This document shows, in pieces, positions 37,505-48,306 of a stretch of 64,000 nt of DNA. How positions within the stretch are numbered: position 1 is the stretch's first letter; every line of letters begins with the position of its first letter. Made by a program: the position numbers and the translations under genes. Source of the DNA: Bacteroidales bacterium (GTDB taxonomy: Bacteria > Bacteroidota > Bacteroidia > Bacteroidales > M50B96); the NCBI GenBank assembly GCA_018401015.1, contig JAGYLP010000006.1:1-64000 (forward strand), read 5' to 3'. A model generated the notes under the pieces. That model was not told where the DNA came from. It did no database searches and saw nothing but the letters and a program-made list of their open reading frames with translations.

Positions 37505-40500
37505 GATAAGGAAAAATCCCAACCCTCTTCGACCTTGAAATAATCGAGCAAATGCTCCGATAGTTCAATGCGATACTTACGGGAAAATAAATCGAGGCTG
37601 ATTTTATCTTCGCGATCGATAATTTTCAGGTAAACATCGGTTTTACCGGGATGCTCCTCTACAATTTCCATGAAACGAGCTACCACATCTTCCCGAATGG
37701 CCTCGAGCGGTATATGAAGCGTAAGTTTTTTAATTTTCTCCTTCATCTCGGAAAGAAACTCTACCGTTTCGATTCGAAACTCCACTTCGTTCGTATTTCC
37801 GAAGCTGCGTCGTTGCACCCTGCCTCGGATAAACACAGAAACCCCTTCATGAAAGAATTTTCCGAAATTCAAGAAGTCTTTTCCGAATAAAGCGAGACGG
37901 TAACTATCGTGGAAATCCTCCATCTCGACCCGTAAGAAAGGATTTCCTGTTTTAGTAAGATGGTTTTGAACCGAAGTAACGATTCCACCAACCGCTACTG
38001 TACGATTCAGCAGCGATTCGGGATTAGCCAAATCGGCTAACGTATGCGTACAGAAATGGTCGATCGCAATTCGGAAATCGTCGAGCGGATGAGCCGAAAG
38101 ATACACCCCGATTAAATCTTTTTCCTGATTAAGCTGAGCAATTTTCGAAGGAGCTTCCACTTCGGGTGGTTGTGGTTTGGGAATCTGAAATTCAACCGCA
38201 TCGCCAAAAAGCGACGTTTGGAGGTTGTTCTGTTCCGACTGCACTTTCTGGCCGTAGCGTAAAAGCACATCGAGAAAATTCTGTTCGGAGTTAGGCATAT
38301 CGGCCAGCAATAAATGACGGCTGTTCGGATGTGCAAAATCGAAAGCACCGGCCATTATCAAATTAGCAATCGCTTTACGATTCACAATTTGATGATTGAC
38401 CCGTTCCACAAAATCGTACAAATCCTTGTAAGGTCCATGCTCTTCGCGCTCCCGCACAATTTCCAGTGCAACCGATTCTCCCATCCCTTTAATGGCGACC
38501 AAGCCAATGCGGATATTGTTCTCTTTGTTCACAACAAACTTGATCCGACTTTCATTCACATCGGGACCCAAAACCTTTATTCCCATGCGCTTGCACTCAT
38601 CGAGAAAGATGGTAATTTTTTTGATATCGGTAATATTCCGACTGAGCACCGCTGCCATGAACTGGGCGGGATAATGCGCTTTAAGATAAGCCGTTTGATA
38701 CGATAGCAGGGAATAGCAAGTAGAATGCGATTTATTAAAAGCATATTTCGCGAAGGCCACCCAATCGTTCCAAATTTTCTCGATAATCTTCAGGTCGTAA
38801 TTATTCTTCTTGCAACCGGCAAAAAACTGCTCCTTGAGGCGCAACATCATGTCCTGATCTTTTTTACCCATAGCTTTCCGAAGCGAATCGGCTTGTCCAC
38901 CAGTGAAACCAGCTAGTTTTCGCGAAAGTAACATCACCTGTTCCTGATACACCGTAATCCCATAAGTATCCTTTAAATAGGGTTCCATCTCAGGTAAATC
39001 GTAATGAATCGTTTGCTGACCATGCTTCCGTTTCACAAAATCGGGAATATACTCCATTGGGCCGGGTCGATAGAGCGCATTCATCGCAATCAAATCGTCG
39101 ATTCGATTAGGCTTCAACTCCTTGAGATACTTCTTCATCCCGGCCGATTCAAATTGAAAGAGTGCTGTCGTTTCTCCTTTAGCGTACAACTCATAAGTCT
39201 TTTTATCTTCCAAAGAAATGGTTGATAAATCAATTGTTTCCCCTGTCGAAAGTTGAATATTCTCGATAGCATCTTTGATGATGGAAAGTGTTTTTAAACC
39301 CAAGAAATCCATTTTGAGCATTCCAACGCTCTCAATGTATTTGCCGTCGTATTGCGTGATGAGCAAATCGGAATCTTTCGAGGTAAAAACCGGCACATGC
39401 TCCATGAGGTCGTCGCGGCCTATGATGATGCCACAAGCATGAATTCCTGTTTGCCTTACCGAACCTTCCAAGGTCTCGGCATACTTTAGGGTTTCGCTTA
39501 TTTTAGGATTATCGGAACTTTTAGCTTCTCTCAATTCCTTCACTTCCTTGAACGCACTTTCGAGCGAGGTTCCAGGTTTATCGGGAACCAATTTAGCCAG
39601 GTAATCGGCATCGGGAAGCGGAAGTCTCTGTACGCGAGCCACATCGCGAATAGCCATCTTGGCAGCCATCGTACCAAAGGTCACTATCTGAGCGACTTTA
39701 TTCCTTCCGTATTTATTCACCACCCATTTTAATATTTCTTCGCGTCCATCTTCGTCGAAGTCGATATCGATATCGGGCATGGAAATACGATCGGGGTTCA
39801 GGAAACGTTCGAACAGCAAATCGTACTTAATGGGATCCACATCGGTTATTTGGGTGCAGTAAGCCACGACCGATCCGGCTGCTGAACCCCGTCCCGGTCC
39901 GACGGAAACGCCCATTTTACGAGCAGCATCGAGAAAATCCTGGACAATGAGGAAGTAGCCGGGAAAACCCATTTTCTTAATCGTGGCGAGCTCGAAATCA
40001 ATTCGTTCTATGAGGGAATCGCTCAATTTTTCTCCATAGCGCCAACGCGCTCCTTCGTACACTTGCTTCCGCAGGTAATCAGCTTCGAGTTTCACTTTTA
40101 ATACGTGTTCGTAGTCGCCCATCCGGTCGTAGGCTTCGCCAAATTCGGATTTCAAATCGTCGGGTTTACATTCCTCTCGCAGCTGATCGAGCGTCTTGAA
40201 ATCAGGTGGAATAGGGAATTCCGGCATAATCGCATCATGATTGAGTTTATAGGATTCAATCTTGTCGGCTAAGGCAATGGTATTATCGAGCGCTTCGGGG
40301 AAATCGTGAAAGAGTTCGCTCATTTCTGCTTTCGACTTCAGGTATTCTTGCCGGGTATAGCGGAGTCTGTCGGGATCGTCGATGTCCTTGGCGGTACTCA
40401 AACAAATGAGATGATCGTGAGCTCCGGCATCTTCGGCTTCAATAAAATGTACATCGTTCGTAGCTATGAGCGGAATATTCAGTTCCCGGGCGAACTGGAC

Positions 40501-41097
40501 CAAAACTTCGTTCACTTCTTCCTGATAGCGGAAAACTCCCGAATCAATATCCGGATCGCCTGATTTGTGGCGCATGAGTTCCAGGTAAAAATCGTCGCCA
40601 AAAATATCGCGGTATTCGAGTATTTTTTGCCGTGCTTCCTCGATATTTCCTTTCATGATCGATTGCGGCACTTCGCCGCCGAGGCAAGCCGACGAAGCGA
40701 TTAAGCCTTCGTGGTATTCGCGGAGCAGCTCTTTATCCACTCGAGGGGTGTAATAAAACCCTTCGGTATAGGAACGAGAAATGAGCTTAACCAGATTATG
40801 ATAGCCGGTTTTATTTTTTGCCAGAAGGATTAAATGAAAGCCCGAGCGATCGGTTTTATCGGTTTTGGCAAATCGATTATTTCGAGCCACATACACTTCG
40901 CAACCGAGAATCGGTTTGATTCCTTTTTTGGTGGCTTTATCATGAAAGATTTTGGCTCCGAACATGTTTCCATGATCGGTAATGGCGAGCGCTTTCATTT
41001 CGTGCGCTTTTGCTTTATCGAGCAGCTTATCGATATTGGAAGCTCCATCGAGTATAGAAAACTGAGTATGGACGTGGAGGTGTATAAAATCGTTCAT
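37501..41097 (-). CDS. dnaE: DNA polymerase III subunit alpha
   Basis: PHP domain FIHLHVHTQFSILDGA; VGPGRGSAAGSVVAYC; MPDIDIDFDEDGREEIL; 1198 aa. Confidence 0.97.
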   Translation of the reverse strand: MNDFIHLHVHTQFSILDGASNIDKLLDKAKAHEMKALAITDHGNMFGAKIFHDKATKKGIKPILGCEVYVARNNRFAKTDKTDRSGFHLILLAKNKTGYHNLVKLISRSYTEGFYYTPRVDKELLREYHEGLIASSACLGGEVPQSIMKGNIEEARQKILEYRDIFGDDFYLELMRHKSGDPDIDSGVFRYQEEVNEVLVQFARELNIPLIATNDVHFIEAEDAGAHDHLICLSTAKDIDDPDRLRYTRQEYLKSKAEMSELFHDFPEALDNTIALADKIESYKLNHDAIMPEFPIPPDFKTLDQLREECKPDDLKSEFGEAYDRMGDYEHVLKVKLEADYLRKQVYEGARWRYGEKLSDSLIERIDFELATIKKMGFPGYFLIVQDFLDAARKMGVSVGPGRGSAAGSVVAYCTQITDVDPIKYDLLFERFLNPDRISMPDIDIDFDEDGREEILKWVVNKYGRNKVAQIVTFGTMAAKMAIRDVARVQRLPLPDADYLAKLVPDKPGTSLESAFKEVKELREAKSSDNPKISETLKYAETLEGSVRQTGIHACGIIIGRDDLMEHVPVFTSKDSDLLITQYDGKYIESVGMLKMDFLGLKTLSIIKDAIENIQLSTGETIDLSTISLEDKKTYELYAKGETTALFQFESAGMKKYLKELKPNRIDDLIAMNALYRPGPMEYIPDFVKRKHGQQTIHYDLPEMEPYLKDTYGITVYQEQVMLLSRKLAGFTGGQADSLRKAMGKKDQDMMLRLKEQFFAGCKKNNYDLKIIEKIWNDWVAFAKYAFNKSHSTCYSLLSYQTAYLKAHYPAQFMAAVLSRNITDIKKITIFLDECKRMGIKVLGPDVNESRIKFVVNKENNIRIGLVAIKGMGESVALEIVREREEHGPYKDLYDFVERVNHQIVNRKAIANLIMAGAFDFAHPNSRHLLLADMPNSEQNFLDVLLRYGQKVQSEQNNLQTSLFGDAVEFQIPKPQPPEVEAPSKIAQLNQEKDLIGVYLSAHPLDDFRIAIDHFCTHTLADLANPESLLNRTVAVGGIVTSVQNHLTKTGNPFLRVEMEDFHDSYRLALFGKDFLNFGKFFHEGVSVFIRGRVQRRSFGNTNEVEFRIETVEFLSEMKEKIKKLTLHIPLEAIREDVVARFMEIVEEHPGKTDVYLKIIDREDKISLDLFSRKYRIELSEHLLDYFKVEEGWDFSLS

Positions 41098-41297
41098 AGG
41101 GCTTATAATTTGATAAAGAAACGAGGGGCAAGGACCCTCAAGATGAGATACAAGAAGCTAACTATCAGCATCATAAAAAGCTTCTGCTTCGATTTTAAAA
41201 ATAGAGATTTTTCAATTCAAGCAAAGGAAATAGTTATCAACAATGCGATAGGTTTAGCTGGTTCGGTAGCATAACAAGTTAAGTTAGGCGAAAAGAA

Positions 41298-41331
41298 AAA
41301 GAGCTGACTCCTGGTTGGAATCAGCTCTTTT
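41298..41331 (-). terminator. Rho-independent terminator after the exbD genes
   Basis: aaaagagctgactcctggttggaatcagctctttta. Confidence 0.75.
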
Positions 41332-41356
41332 AGGATTGAGAAAGAGAACAGCGTAG

Positions 41357-41824
41357 CTATTCGACTTTTTTACGGGTCGAGTAATTTATTTTAAGTGCTT
41401 GAACTTCTCTGAGTTCTTGTTTCACATCGGTAACGATACCCATTTCGCATTCGTCGTCGACTTTAAGCGAAGTAGTTAATAAGGGCACCTCGGCTTCGTC
41501 GCGTGCAGCCCGCTCGCTTTCGATAAATTGGCGTATATCGCTCACCGATGCGAATTTATCGTTGAGCTGAATACGAGGTTCTGTTCCAAAGAAAGATTGG
41601 TATTTAGGAATAGGTTCCCCGATGTAGATGTAGCTTACGAGTGATTTTTTCTCGAGTTTTTTAATTTGGGTTGCTTCCGGGATACGCAGTTTAATTTTCA
41701 TTTCCACTTCGCGCATTACCGTTGTTACCATAAAGAAGAACAGCAACATGAACACGATATCGGGCAGCGAGGCGGTCGAAATAGCCGGAGTTCCCCCTTT
41801 CCCTTTTCTGGTAAACTTTGCCAT
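41357..41824 (-). CDS. ExbD/TolR family biopolymer transporter
   Basis: MAKFTRKGKGGTPAISTASLPDIVFMLLFFFMVTTVMREVEMKIKLRIPEA. Confidence 0.92.
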   Translation of the reverse strand: MAKFTRKGKGGTPAISTASLPDIVFMLLFFFMVTTVMREVEMKIKLRIPEATQIKKLEKKSLVSYIYIGEPIPKYQSFFGTEPRIQLNDKFASVSDIRQFIESERAARDEAEVPLLTTSLKVDDECEMGIVTDVKQELREVQALKINYSTRKKVE

Positions 41825-41825
41825 A

Positions 41826-42401
41826 TTAGTTTCCTCCGATATTTTTGGGTTCTGCTTCAGAAATACGCTGTGGAAATACGTCGCGCACCGCCTCTTGTTG
41901 ATCTTCGGGCAGATTATCGTATTTTTTACCAAAGCGCTTCACCGCTAATTCGTCGCGTAATTCGTTGTATGCCGCAATAAGGGCATCCTGAACAGCGATA
42001 TAGGTTCCATATTCGGTACCCCGGTCGTTTTGAAGACTAACAACCCCTTTCGACACGCGGTAGAGACCAAAGTATGGAATTTCTATTTCTTCCTTTTCCG
42101 GCATATTTTCAAGATCGTTTGGATTAGCGACAAACTCCTTGCAGGCTTCTTTAAGGTTTTCGATTTGCATCAGTTCACCTTGCACCTGCAGTTGGTTTTT
42201 GCTATTGACCAGTACTACGAAGATGTTACGTTTTTTCACATCCACCTCCGTATCGTCTTGATTTTGGGCCGGAGGGGGTAATCTTCGTGTCAATCCGGTA
42301 TCGACGTCCATGGTCGTGGTAACCAGAAAGAATATTAACAACAGGAAAGCGATGTCGGCCATCGACCCTGCGTTAATATCTGAATTTTCTCTTCGAGCCA
42401 T
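41826..42401 (-). CDS. ExbD/TolR family biopolymer transporter
   Basis: INAGSMADIAFLLLIFFLVTTTMDVDTGLTRRLPPP. Confidence 0.92.
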   Translation of the reverse strand: MARRENSDINAGSMADIAFLLLIFFLVTTTMDVDTGLTRRLPPPAQNQDDTEVDVKKRNIFVVLVNSKNQLQVQGELMQIENLKEACKEFVANPNDLENMPEKEEIEIPYFGLYRVSKGVVSLQNDRGTEYGTYIAVQDALIAAYNELRDELAVKRFGKKYDNLPEDQQEAVRDVFPQRISEAEPKNIGGN

Positions 42402-42442
42402 TGTTTATATTTTTTAAACCAAGTATCATTAAGGATACTTAT

Positions 42443-42931
42443 TTATTTGAACATCTTGGATATCTCGGCATAGAGTACAGAAACGACCGCTAATCCCATG
42501 AGAATGTACATGGTCCAGAGAGCGGTATCGACGTAACGCGAGAAGGTATTCGGATCCATTGCATTGTCTTCGTAGTAGAATTTTTCGTATCCCGGGAATT
42601 TATAGATTTCGGGAGAAGCTACGAGATAGGCAACTAAAACGACTACTCCCATTACCGCAACAATTATGAGGGTTTTTTTAGAAGAAGCAGGATTAGTAAC
42701 CATTTGGATCAATGGAAAAATGATAGCTGCGGCAGCTCCGAATAATACTAGAAAGTACGACCAATTGAGGAAGAGATTCAAGCGCCATCCGAGAATAGTA
42801 ATCTGCTCACTAAATTCCGTATCGGGGCCGTAGGCAGTGGTACCGAAGTAGAATACTGCGGCCAATACTGCAGAGGCTGCCATTAGAACAATGAGCAGGA
42901 TGTTGAGTATGGTTGTTAATTGCGTTTTCAT
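42443..42931 (-). CDS. conserved multi-pass membrane protein in the exbB-exbD operon
   Basis: Four to five hydrophobic segments; same strand and tight spacing between exbB-like and exbD-like genes. Confidence 0.75.
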   Translation of the reverse strand: MKTQLTTILNILLIVLMAASAVLAAVFYFGTTAYGPDTEFSEQITILGWRLNLFLNWSYFLVLFGAAAAIIFPLIQMVTNPASSKKTLIIVAVMGVVVLVAYLVASPEIYKFPGYEKFYYEDNAMDPNTFSRYVDTALWTMYILMGLAVVSVLYAEISKMFK

Positions 42932-43001
42932 AGTATTCTGTTTTTAGATTAAAAGTATGTGAAAGCTGAACAAGCAGTGATAGCTGCTTAAACGGATTTC
43001 A

Positions 43002-43865
43002 TTATCCTTTTAAACTCTTTTTAGCATCGTACTTAACCAACATATCGATGAGAGAAATGGAAGAATCTTCCATCTTGTTAACGATACTATCTACTTTGGA
43101 AACGATTAAGTTATAGAAGATTTGAAGGATGATTGCTACGATAAGACCCGATACCGTGGTGATAAGTGCAACTTTAATACCTCCTGCTACGAGCGACGGG
43201 CTAATATCGCCGGCTGCTTCGATAGCGTCGAATGCTCCAATCATACCAATTACCGTTCCCATGAATCCGAGCATAGGTGCAAGAGCGATAAACAGCGAAA
43301 TCCAGGTAATTCCTTTTTCGAGCAAGCCCATTTGAACACTACCATAAGCAATAACCGATTTCTCGACTACTTCGATTCCTTCGTTGGAACGATCGAGACC
43401 TTGGTAGAAGATACTGGCGATTGGACCACGAGTATTGCGACAAACTTCTTTAGCCGCTTCAATTCCACCTGAATTCAACGCTTCTTCAACATCGCTCAAT
43501 AATTTGTCGGTGTTAGTAGAGGCTAAACTCAGATAAATAATACGTTCGATAGCAATGGCTAAACCGAGGATCAAAGCTATCAGTACCACACCCATAAATC
43601 CGGCACCTCCTTCGATGAACTTGGTTTTTAATTGCTGGTGTAACGACTTCGGAGCTTCGGGAGCTTCTTCGGTTTCTGCAGCTAACTCGGCAGCTTCTTC
43701 AGCAGGTTCTTCGGCAACCTGAGCGGTTGAGTCGGTGGTCATTTCAGCCTGCTCAGTTTGTTCTGTTTGTAAGGCAGCATCCTCTTCTACTTGTGCGTAA
43801 ACCGTTTGACTCACGTTCAAAAACAGGAGGCTTAATACAGCGATGATGGCAAATAGCTTCTTCAT
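43002..43865 (-). CDS. exbB: MotA/TolQ/ExbB proton channel family protein
   Basis: ALAPMLGFMGTVIGMIGAFDAIEAAGDISPSLVAGGIKVALITTVSGLIVAIILQIFYN. Confidence 0.93.
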   Translation of the reverse strand: MKKLFAIIAVLSLLFLNVSQTVYAQVEEDAALQTEQTEQAEMTTDSTAQVAEEPAEEAAELAAETEEAPEAPKSLHQQLKTKFIEGGAGFMGVVLIALILGLAIAIERIIYLSLASTNTDKLLSDVEEALNSGGIEAAKEVCRNTRGPIASIFYQGLDRSNEGIEVVEKSVIAYGSVQMGLLEKGITWISLFIALAPMLGFMGTVIGMIGAFDAIEAAGDISPSLVAGGIKVALITTVSGLIVAIILQIFYNLIVSKVDSIVNKMEDSSISLIDMLVKYDAKKSLKG

Positions 43866-43909
43866 GATTTTTTGAATTGATTTAATAAAAATTGCTAGTT
43901 AAAAATCTC

Positions 43910-44001
<92 letters not shown>

Positions 44002-44122
44002 TTCAATATTTTAGCTCGTAAAAGAACGAAATTTTTGAGTTCACCAAAGTATAAAAAAGAAGCATAACTAAAAATTAATTTTCGTGCTTAAATCATGATG
44101 TATAACAGGCGGAAAGGATAAT

Positions 44123-45256
44123 TTAATCAGCCTGTTCCGCAAGTAAACTCTCCATAATTTCATTAAACTTCAACGCACTTTCATCCCACTTGAATCGCTC
44201 CTTTTGATCATCGCCCGCCTCAATCAACTTCTCTACTAAACTCGTATCGTCGTACAAACGAATCATTGCCGCTATTATTTCATCCACCCGACTAGGATCT
44301 ACCTGCAAGGCTGCCGCACCGGCTACCTCGGGTAAACTGGTAACCTTACTGGTTATTATGGGTATCCGAGCCTGCATAGCTTCCAGCACTGGCATACCAA
44401 AACCTTCAAAATAGGGAACATATACCAGCGCAAAGGCAGCTCCGTAGTAATTTGCCAATGCTTCGCGCGATAAGCGACCGGTGAAATGGATGTCCTTCTC
44501 GTATCGTTCGGACACCGACATAGTCCCGGTTCCCTTTCGAAACATGGGAGCTCCAGCCAAAACCAACTGAAAATCGGAACCGGTTCGATTCTTAAATCCT
44601 TCGAACGCTTGTATTAAATTCGGAATGTTTTTACGCGGATGAACCGACCCAACGTATAAAAAATAAGGCTTCCCTCCGGTATGCAACGCCCGCCAATCGC
44701 TTGCCTCCTCCGGGCCAAGGGGGCGTATCCATTGAAAAGCTCCATTGTAAATCACATCGATCAAAGCCGGATCGAGGTGATAGCTGGAGGCAATATCCTG
44801 CCGCGAGTAATCTGAAACAGTTACCAACCTATTTGCCTTTTGGGCAAATCGTGGAAAAAAATAATTGTAGTACCGGGCATAAGCCCAAGGTAAATCCTCC
44901 GGACGATGATGGAAGTTAATATCGTGTATCACCGCTAGCTGTTTACCTGAATAGGGCAATGCGAGATTCCCGTCGGGGCTGATAAAAAGATGTACCGACA
45001 ATTTTTTGAGCAAGCGAGGCAAAGCCCACTGAAACCAATAAACGTAAAGGAGCGGGTGACGAGTGGGGGGAGTAAGCACAAGCGGGTGAATATTGGGCAG
45101 ATCATAAAACGAAGGATGTGGTTCCCGGTCGAAAATGAAATAGAAATCATCCTGAGGCCTTAAAGCTGCAACTCGAAGAAAAATTTGCTCGGTAAAATTT
45201 CCGATTCCCTCCAATCGGTCTTTCAACAATAAGCGAACATTTACCGCAATCTTCAT
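44123..45256 (-). CDS. glycosyltransferase family 1 (GT4-like)
   Basis: YFLYVGSVHPRKNIPNLIQAFEGFK; VYVPYFEGFGMPVLEAMQARIPIITSKVTSLPEVAG. Confidence 0.92.
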   Translation of the reverse strand: MKIAVNVRLLLKDRLEGIGNFTEQIFLRVAALRPQDDFYFIFDREPHPSFYDLPNIHPLVLTPPTRHPLLYVYWFQWALPRLLKKLSVHLFISPDGNLALPYSGKQLAVIHDINFHHRPEDLPWAYARYYNYFFPRFAQKANRLVTVSDYSRQDIASSYHLDPALIDVIYNGAFQWIRPLGPEEASDWRALHTGGKPYFLYVGSVHPRKNIPNLIQAFEGFKNRTGSDFQLVLAGAPMFRKGTGTMSVSERYEKDIHFTGRLSREALANYYGAAFALVYVPYFEGFGMPVLEAMQARIPIITSKVTSLPEVAGAAALQVDPSRVDEIIAAMIRLYDDTSLVEKLIEAGDDQKERFKWDESALKFNEIMESLLAEQAD

Positions 45257-45430
45257 TTATAAGGTATCAATTAAAATTTCATCTTCGCAACCAAATCCAG
45301 CTGTCATTCATCTTGTGTGTATTGTAATGATCCGGCCAAATCGCTTCAAAAATAGCGATTATTCGTTCGGTGTCCTTGCAATAAGCCAGGAATCGAGGCA
45401 ATTTAAACAAACCTGAAAAAGAGTTTTGCA

Positions 45431-46873
45431 TTGAAGAAGAAGTTCATCACCAATTTGGCCCTGCTCTTATTTCTGAACCTCCTGATTAAACCTTTTTGGA
45501 TTTTCGGAATCGATCTCGAGGTCCAAAACCGGGTAGGAGCCAACGACTATGGTTTGTATATTTCCCTTTTCAATTTTTCTTTACTGCTAAACGTAATCCT
45601 CGATTTAGGAATCACAAACTACAACAACCGGAAAATATCACAAAATCATAGCCTGATTTCCAAGTATTTTTCGAGCATCGTAGCCATTAAATTTTTACTT
45701 GCTTTTGCCTACGCTGCAGTGAGCTTTGGCTTAGCCTTCCTGATTGGTTATGATACAATTCAGCTTCATCTCTTGAGTTTCCTGGTGGGAAACCAATTCC
45801 TCATCTCGTTCACCCTTTATTTGCGCTCGAACATTAGCGGTTTGCAATTATTTCGGACCGACAGTTTATTATCAGTACTCGATAAGAGCCTCATGCTCAT
45901 CCTAATGGGCATTTTACTTTATGGAAATGTGAGCGACAAGCCCTTTGATATCCATTGGTTTGTGTACGCTCAAACAGCTGCTTATGCCGCCACCTTCCTC
46001 GTTGTGCTATTGATCGTTAGTGTGAAAGGACGAGTTTTTCACCTACGTTTCGACCGTAAACTCATGCAAAAGGTTCTTTTGGAGAGTTGGCCATATGCCC
46101 TCTTGGTTTTACTAATGGCATCCTATCAATGGATTGGGATGGTGATGCTGGAGCGGATGTTGGATAATGGAAAAACCGAAGCAGGTATTTATGCTCAAGG
46201 TAATCGCCTGCTCGAAGCGGTTTCACAGTTCGGGTTTTTATTCGCAGCCTTGCTGCTACCCATGTTTAGCAAAATGATTCAGAAAAAAGAATCAATTCAC
46301 GAACTCCTGCGTTTGTCAAGCCTTCTCCTTCTAGTTCCGGCAATTTTACTGGCCATTACCGGAATTTGCTTCGACGAAGAAATCATGCTTGCTCTTTACC
46401 ACGAAATTCATCCGGGAACAACAATCATTTTCACCTTGCTCATGAATAGCTTTTTGGGCATTGGGTTAGTTTATGTTTTTGGAAGCCTGCTCACCGCAAA
46501 TGGAAGCTTGAAAAACCTCAGTAAAATCGCTTTTGTCGGATTAGTAATCAATGTAGGTTTAAACCTCTGGCTCATTCCACAATACCAGGCAGTAGGAATG
46601 GCGATTGCCAGTTTGTGCACTCAACTGGTCATGGGATTTTTGCACGTTTGGCTTGCCAAAAAAACCTTCCTGTTGAAAACCGATTACAAAACCCTTATCC
46701 GACTAAGTTTATTCTTTGCCATCCTCCTGATTTTGGCTCCCATTTCAAAAACAATTTCTTCTTATTGGCTAGTTAACTTGGTTCTCCTTTTAATAGGAGG
46801 CTTATTCATCGCCTTCTTCCTCCGGCTTTTTAGTTTGAAAGCCCTATTCCAAATCCTTCGCGGAAACGAATAA
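45431..46873 (+). CDS. polysaccharide biosynthesis protein/flippase (MATE-like)
   Basis: 12 or more transmembrane segments; NRVGANDYGLYISLFNFSLLLNVILDLGITNYNNRKIS; GMVMLERMLDNGKTEAGIYAQGNRLLEAV. Confidence 0.88.
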   Translation: MKKKFITNLALLLFLNLLIKPFWIFGIDLEVQNRVGANDYGLYISLFNFSLLLNVILDLGITNYNNRKISQNHSLISKYFSSIVAIKFLLAFAYAAVSFGLAFLIGYDTIQLHLLSFLVGNQFLISFTLYLRSNISGLQLFRTDSLLSVLDKSLMLILMGILLYGNVSDKPFDIHWFVYAQTAAYAATFLVVLLIVSVKGRVFHLRFDRKLMQKVLLESWPYALLVLLMASYQWIGMVMLERMLDNGKTEAGIYAQGNRLLEAVSQFGFLFAALLLPMFSKMIQKKESIHELLRLSSLLLLVPAILLAITGICFDEEIMLALYHEIHPGTTIIFTLLMNSFLGIGLVYVFGSLLTANGSLKNLSKIAFVGLVINVGLNLWLIPQYQAVGMAIASLCTQLVMGFLHVWLAKKTFLLKTDYKTLIRLSLFFAILLILAPISKTISSYWLVNLVLLLIGGLFIAFFLRLFSLKALFQILRGNE

Positions 46874-47000
46874 GCATACTTCCGTCTTTTAATTGTCGCT
46901 CAACTTCTTTACTTTCGTCAGGTTTCAGGCTGACACGAAATTACAGCAACAAAGCCTTCAGAATCAGCCTATAGTAGCACAATTACAAATAGTTTTTATC

Positions 47001-48293
47001 ATGAATGTTTTAATTTTGGGCTCCGGTGGACGAGAGCATGCGCTCAGCTGGAAAATTGCTCAATCGCCTCTTTGCAAATCGATTTATGTAGCACCAGGCA
47101 ATCCGGGCACTGCAGAGTTTGCTCAAAATCAAAACCTCGACGTAAACGATTTCGAAGCTATCGCTCAATTCGTTGTCTCGAAACAAATCGACTTGCTTAT
47201 CGTTGGGCCTGAAGACCCGCTCGTACACGGATTAGTGGATTTCCTCAAAGAAAATCCCGATACTGCCTCGCTTAGAACAATCGGCCCCACCCGAGCGGGA
47301 GCCATGTTGGAAGGAAGTAAAGATTTTGCCAAACAATTCATGAAGGAAGAAGGCATTCCAACTGCTGCCTACCTATCGGTGACTCAAAGCAATTTGAACG
47401 AGGGCTTAGCTTTCCTGCAGCAACTTAACGCTCCTTATGTCCTTAAAGCCGATGGCCTTGCAGCCGGAAAAGGAGTGCTGATTCTGGATAAGCTCGAAGA
47501 AGCAGAGGAGGCATTGAAAGAAATGCTCGACGGCAAGTTCGGAGCAGCCAGTAAAACAGTTGTTGTAGAGGAGTTTTTAGACGGAATTGAATGCTCTGTC
47601 TTTGTCCTTACCGATGGAAAGTCCTACCTCATGCTTCCCGAAGCAAAGGATTACAAACGAATTGGTGAAGGCGATACCGGATTAAATACCGGAGGCATGG
47701 GAGCAATCTCCCCCGTTCCTTTTGCAACCCCTGATTTTCTGAAGCGAGTCGAAAAAGAGATCGTTGCTCCCACGCTCAAAGGGCTGAAAAGCAGACGAAT
47801 TGATTATCGGGGATTTATCTTTTTCGGGCTCATGAAAGTGGGCGAACAACCCTATGTAATTGAATACAATGTTCGAATGGGCGACCCGGAGACCGAAGCT
47901 GTTCTGCCCCGTATAGAATCGGATTTACTAAAACATCTGCTAGCCTGCTCCGAGCAATCACTTGAAAATGAATCCCTTCGAATTGATATGCGTACTTGCG
48001 CTACCCTCATGATAGTCTCTGGAGGTTATCCCGGTTCGTATGAAAAAGGAAAAGGAATTTTACTTCCCTTTACCCCCCAATACAGTGTGTTGTTTCACGC
48101 CGGAACAGGAGTCGATGCGGGCAAACTGGTAACAAAAGGCGGAAGAGTCATTGCTGTCAGTTCATTAGCCGATGATTTGCCTGCGGCGTTGAAAGCATCC
48201 TATCGGCTGGCACAGGAAGTTCAATTCGAAGGAAAGTATTTCCGAAACGACATTGGTCAAGACTTGCTCCATGAGGATGAAAACAGATCTTAG
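47001..48293 (+). CDS. purD: phosphoribosylamine--glycine ligase
   Basis: MNVLILGSGGREHALSWKIAQSP; YVLKADGLAAGKGVLI; EYNVRMGDPETEAVLPR; start at ATG 47001. Confidence 0.96.
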   Translation: MNVLILGSGGREHALSWKIAQSPLCKSIYVAPGNPGTAEFAQNQNLDVNDFEAIAQFVVSKQIDLLIVGPEDPLVHGLVDFLKENPDTASLRTIGPTRAGAMLEGSKDFAKQFMKEEGIPTAAYLSVTQSNLNEGLAFLQQLNAPYVLKADGLAAGKGVLILDKLEEAEEALKEMLDGKFGAASKTVVVEEFLDGIECSVFVLTDGKSYLMLPEAKDYKRIGEGDTGLNTGGMGAISPVPFATPDFLKRVEKEIVAPTLKGLKSRRIDYRGFIFFGLMKVGEQPYVIEYNVRMGDPETEAVLPRIESDLLKHLLACSEQSLENESLRIDMRTCATLMIVSGGYPGSYEKGKGILLPFTPQYSVLFHAGTGVDAGKLVTKGGRVIAVSSLADDLPAALKASYRLAQEVQFEGKYFRNDIGQDLLHEDENRS

Positions 48294-48306
48294 AAAGTAA
48301 TCCATT

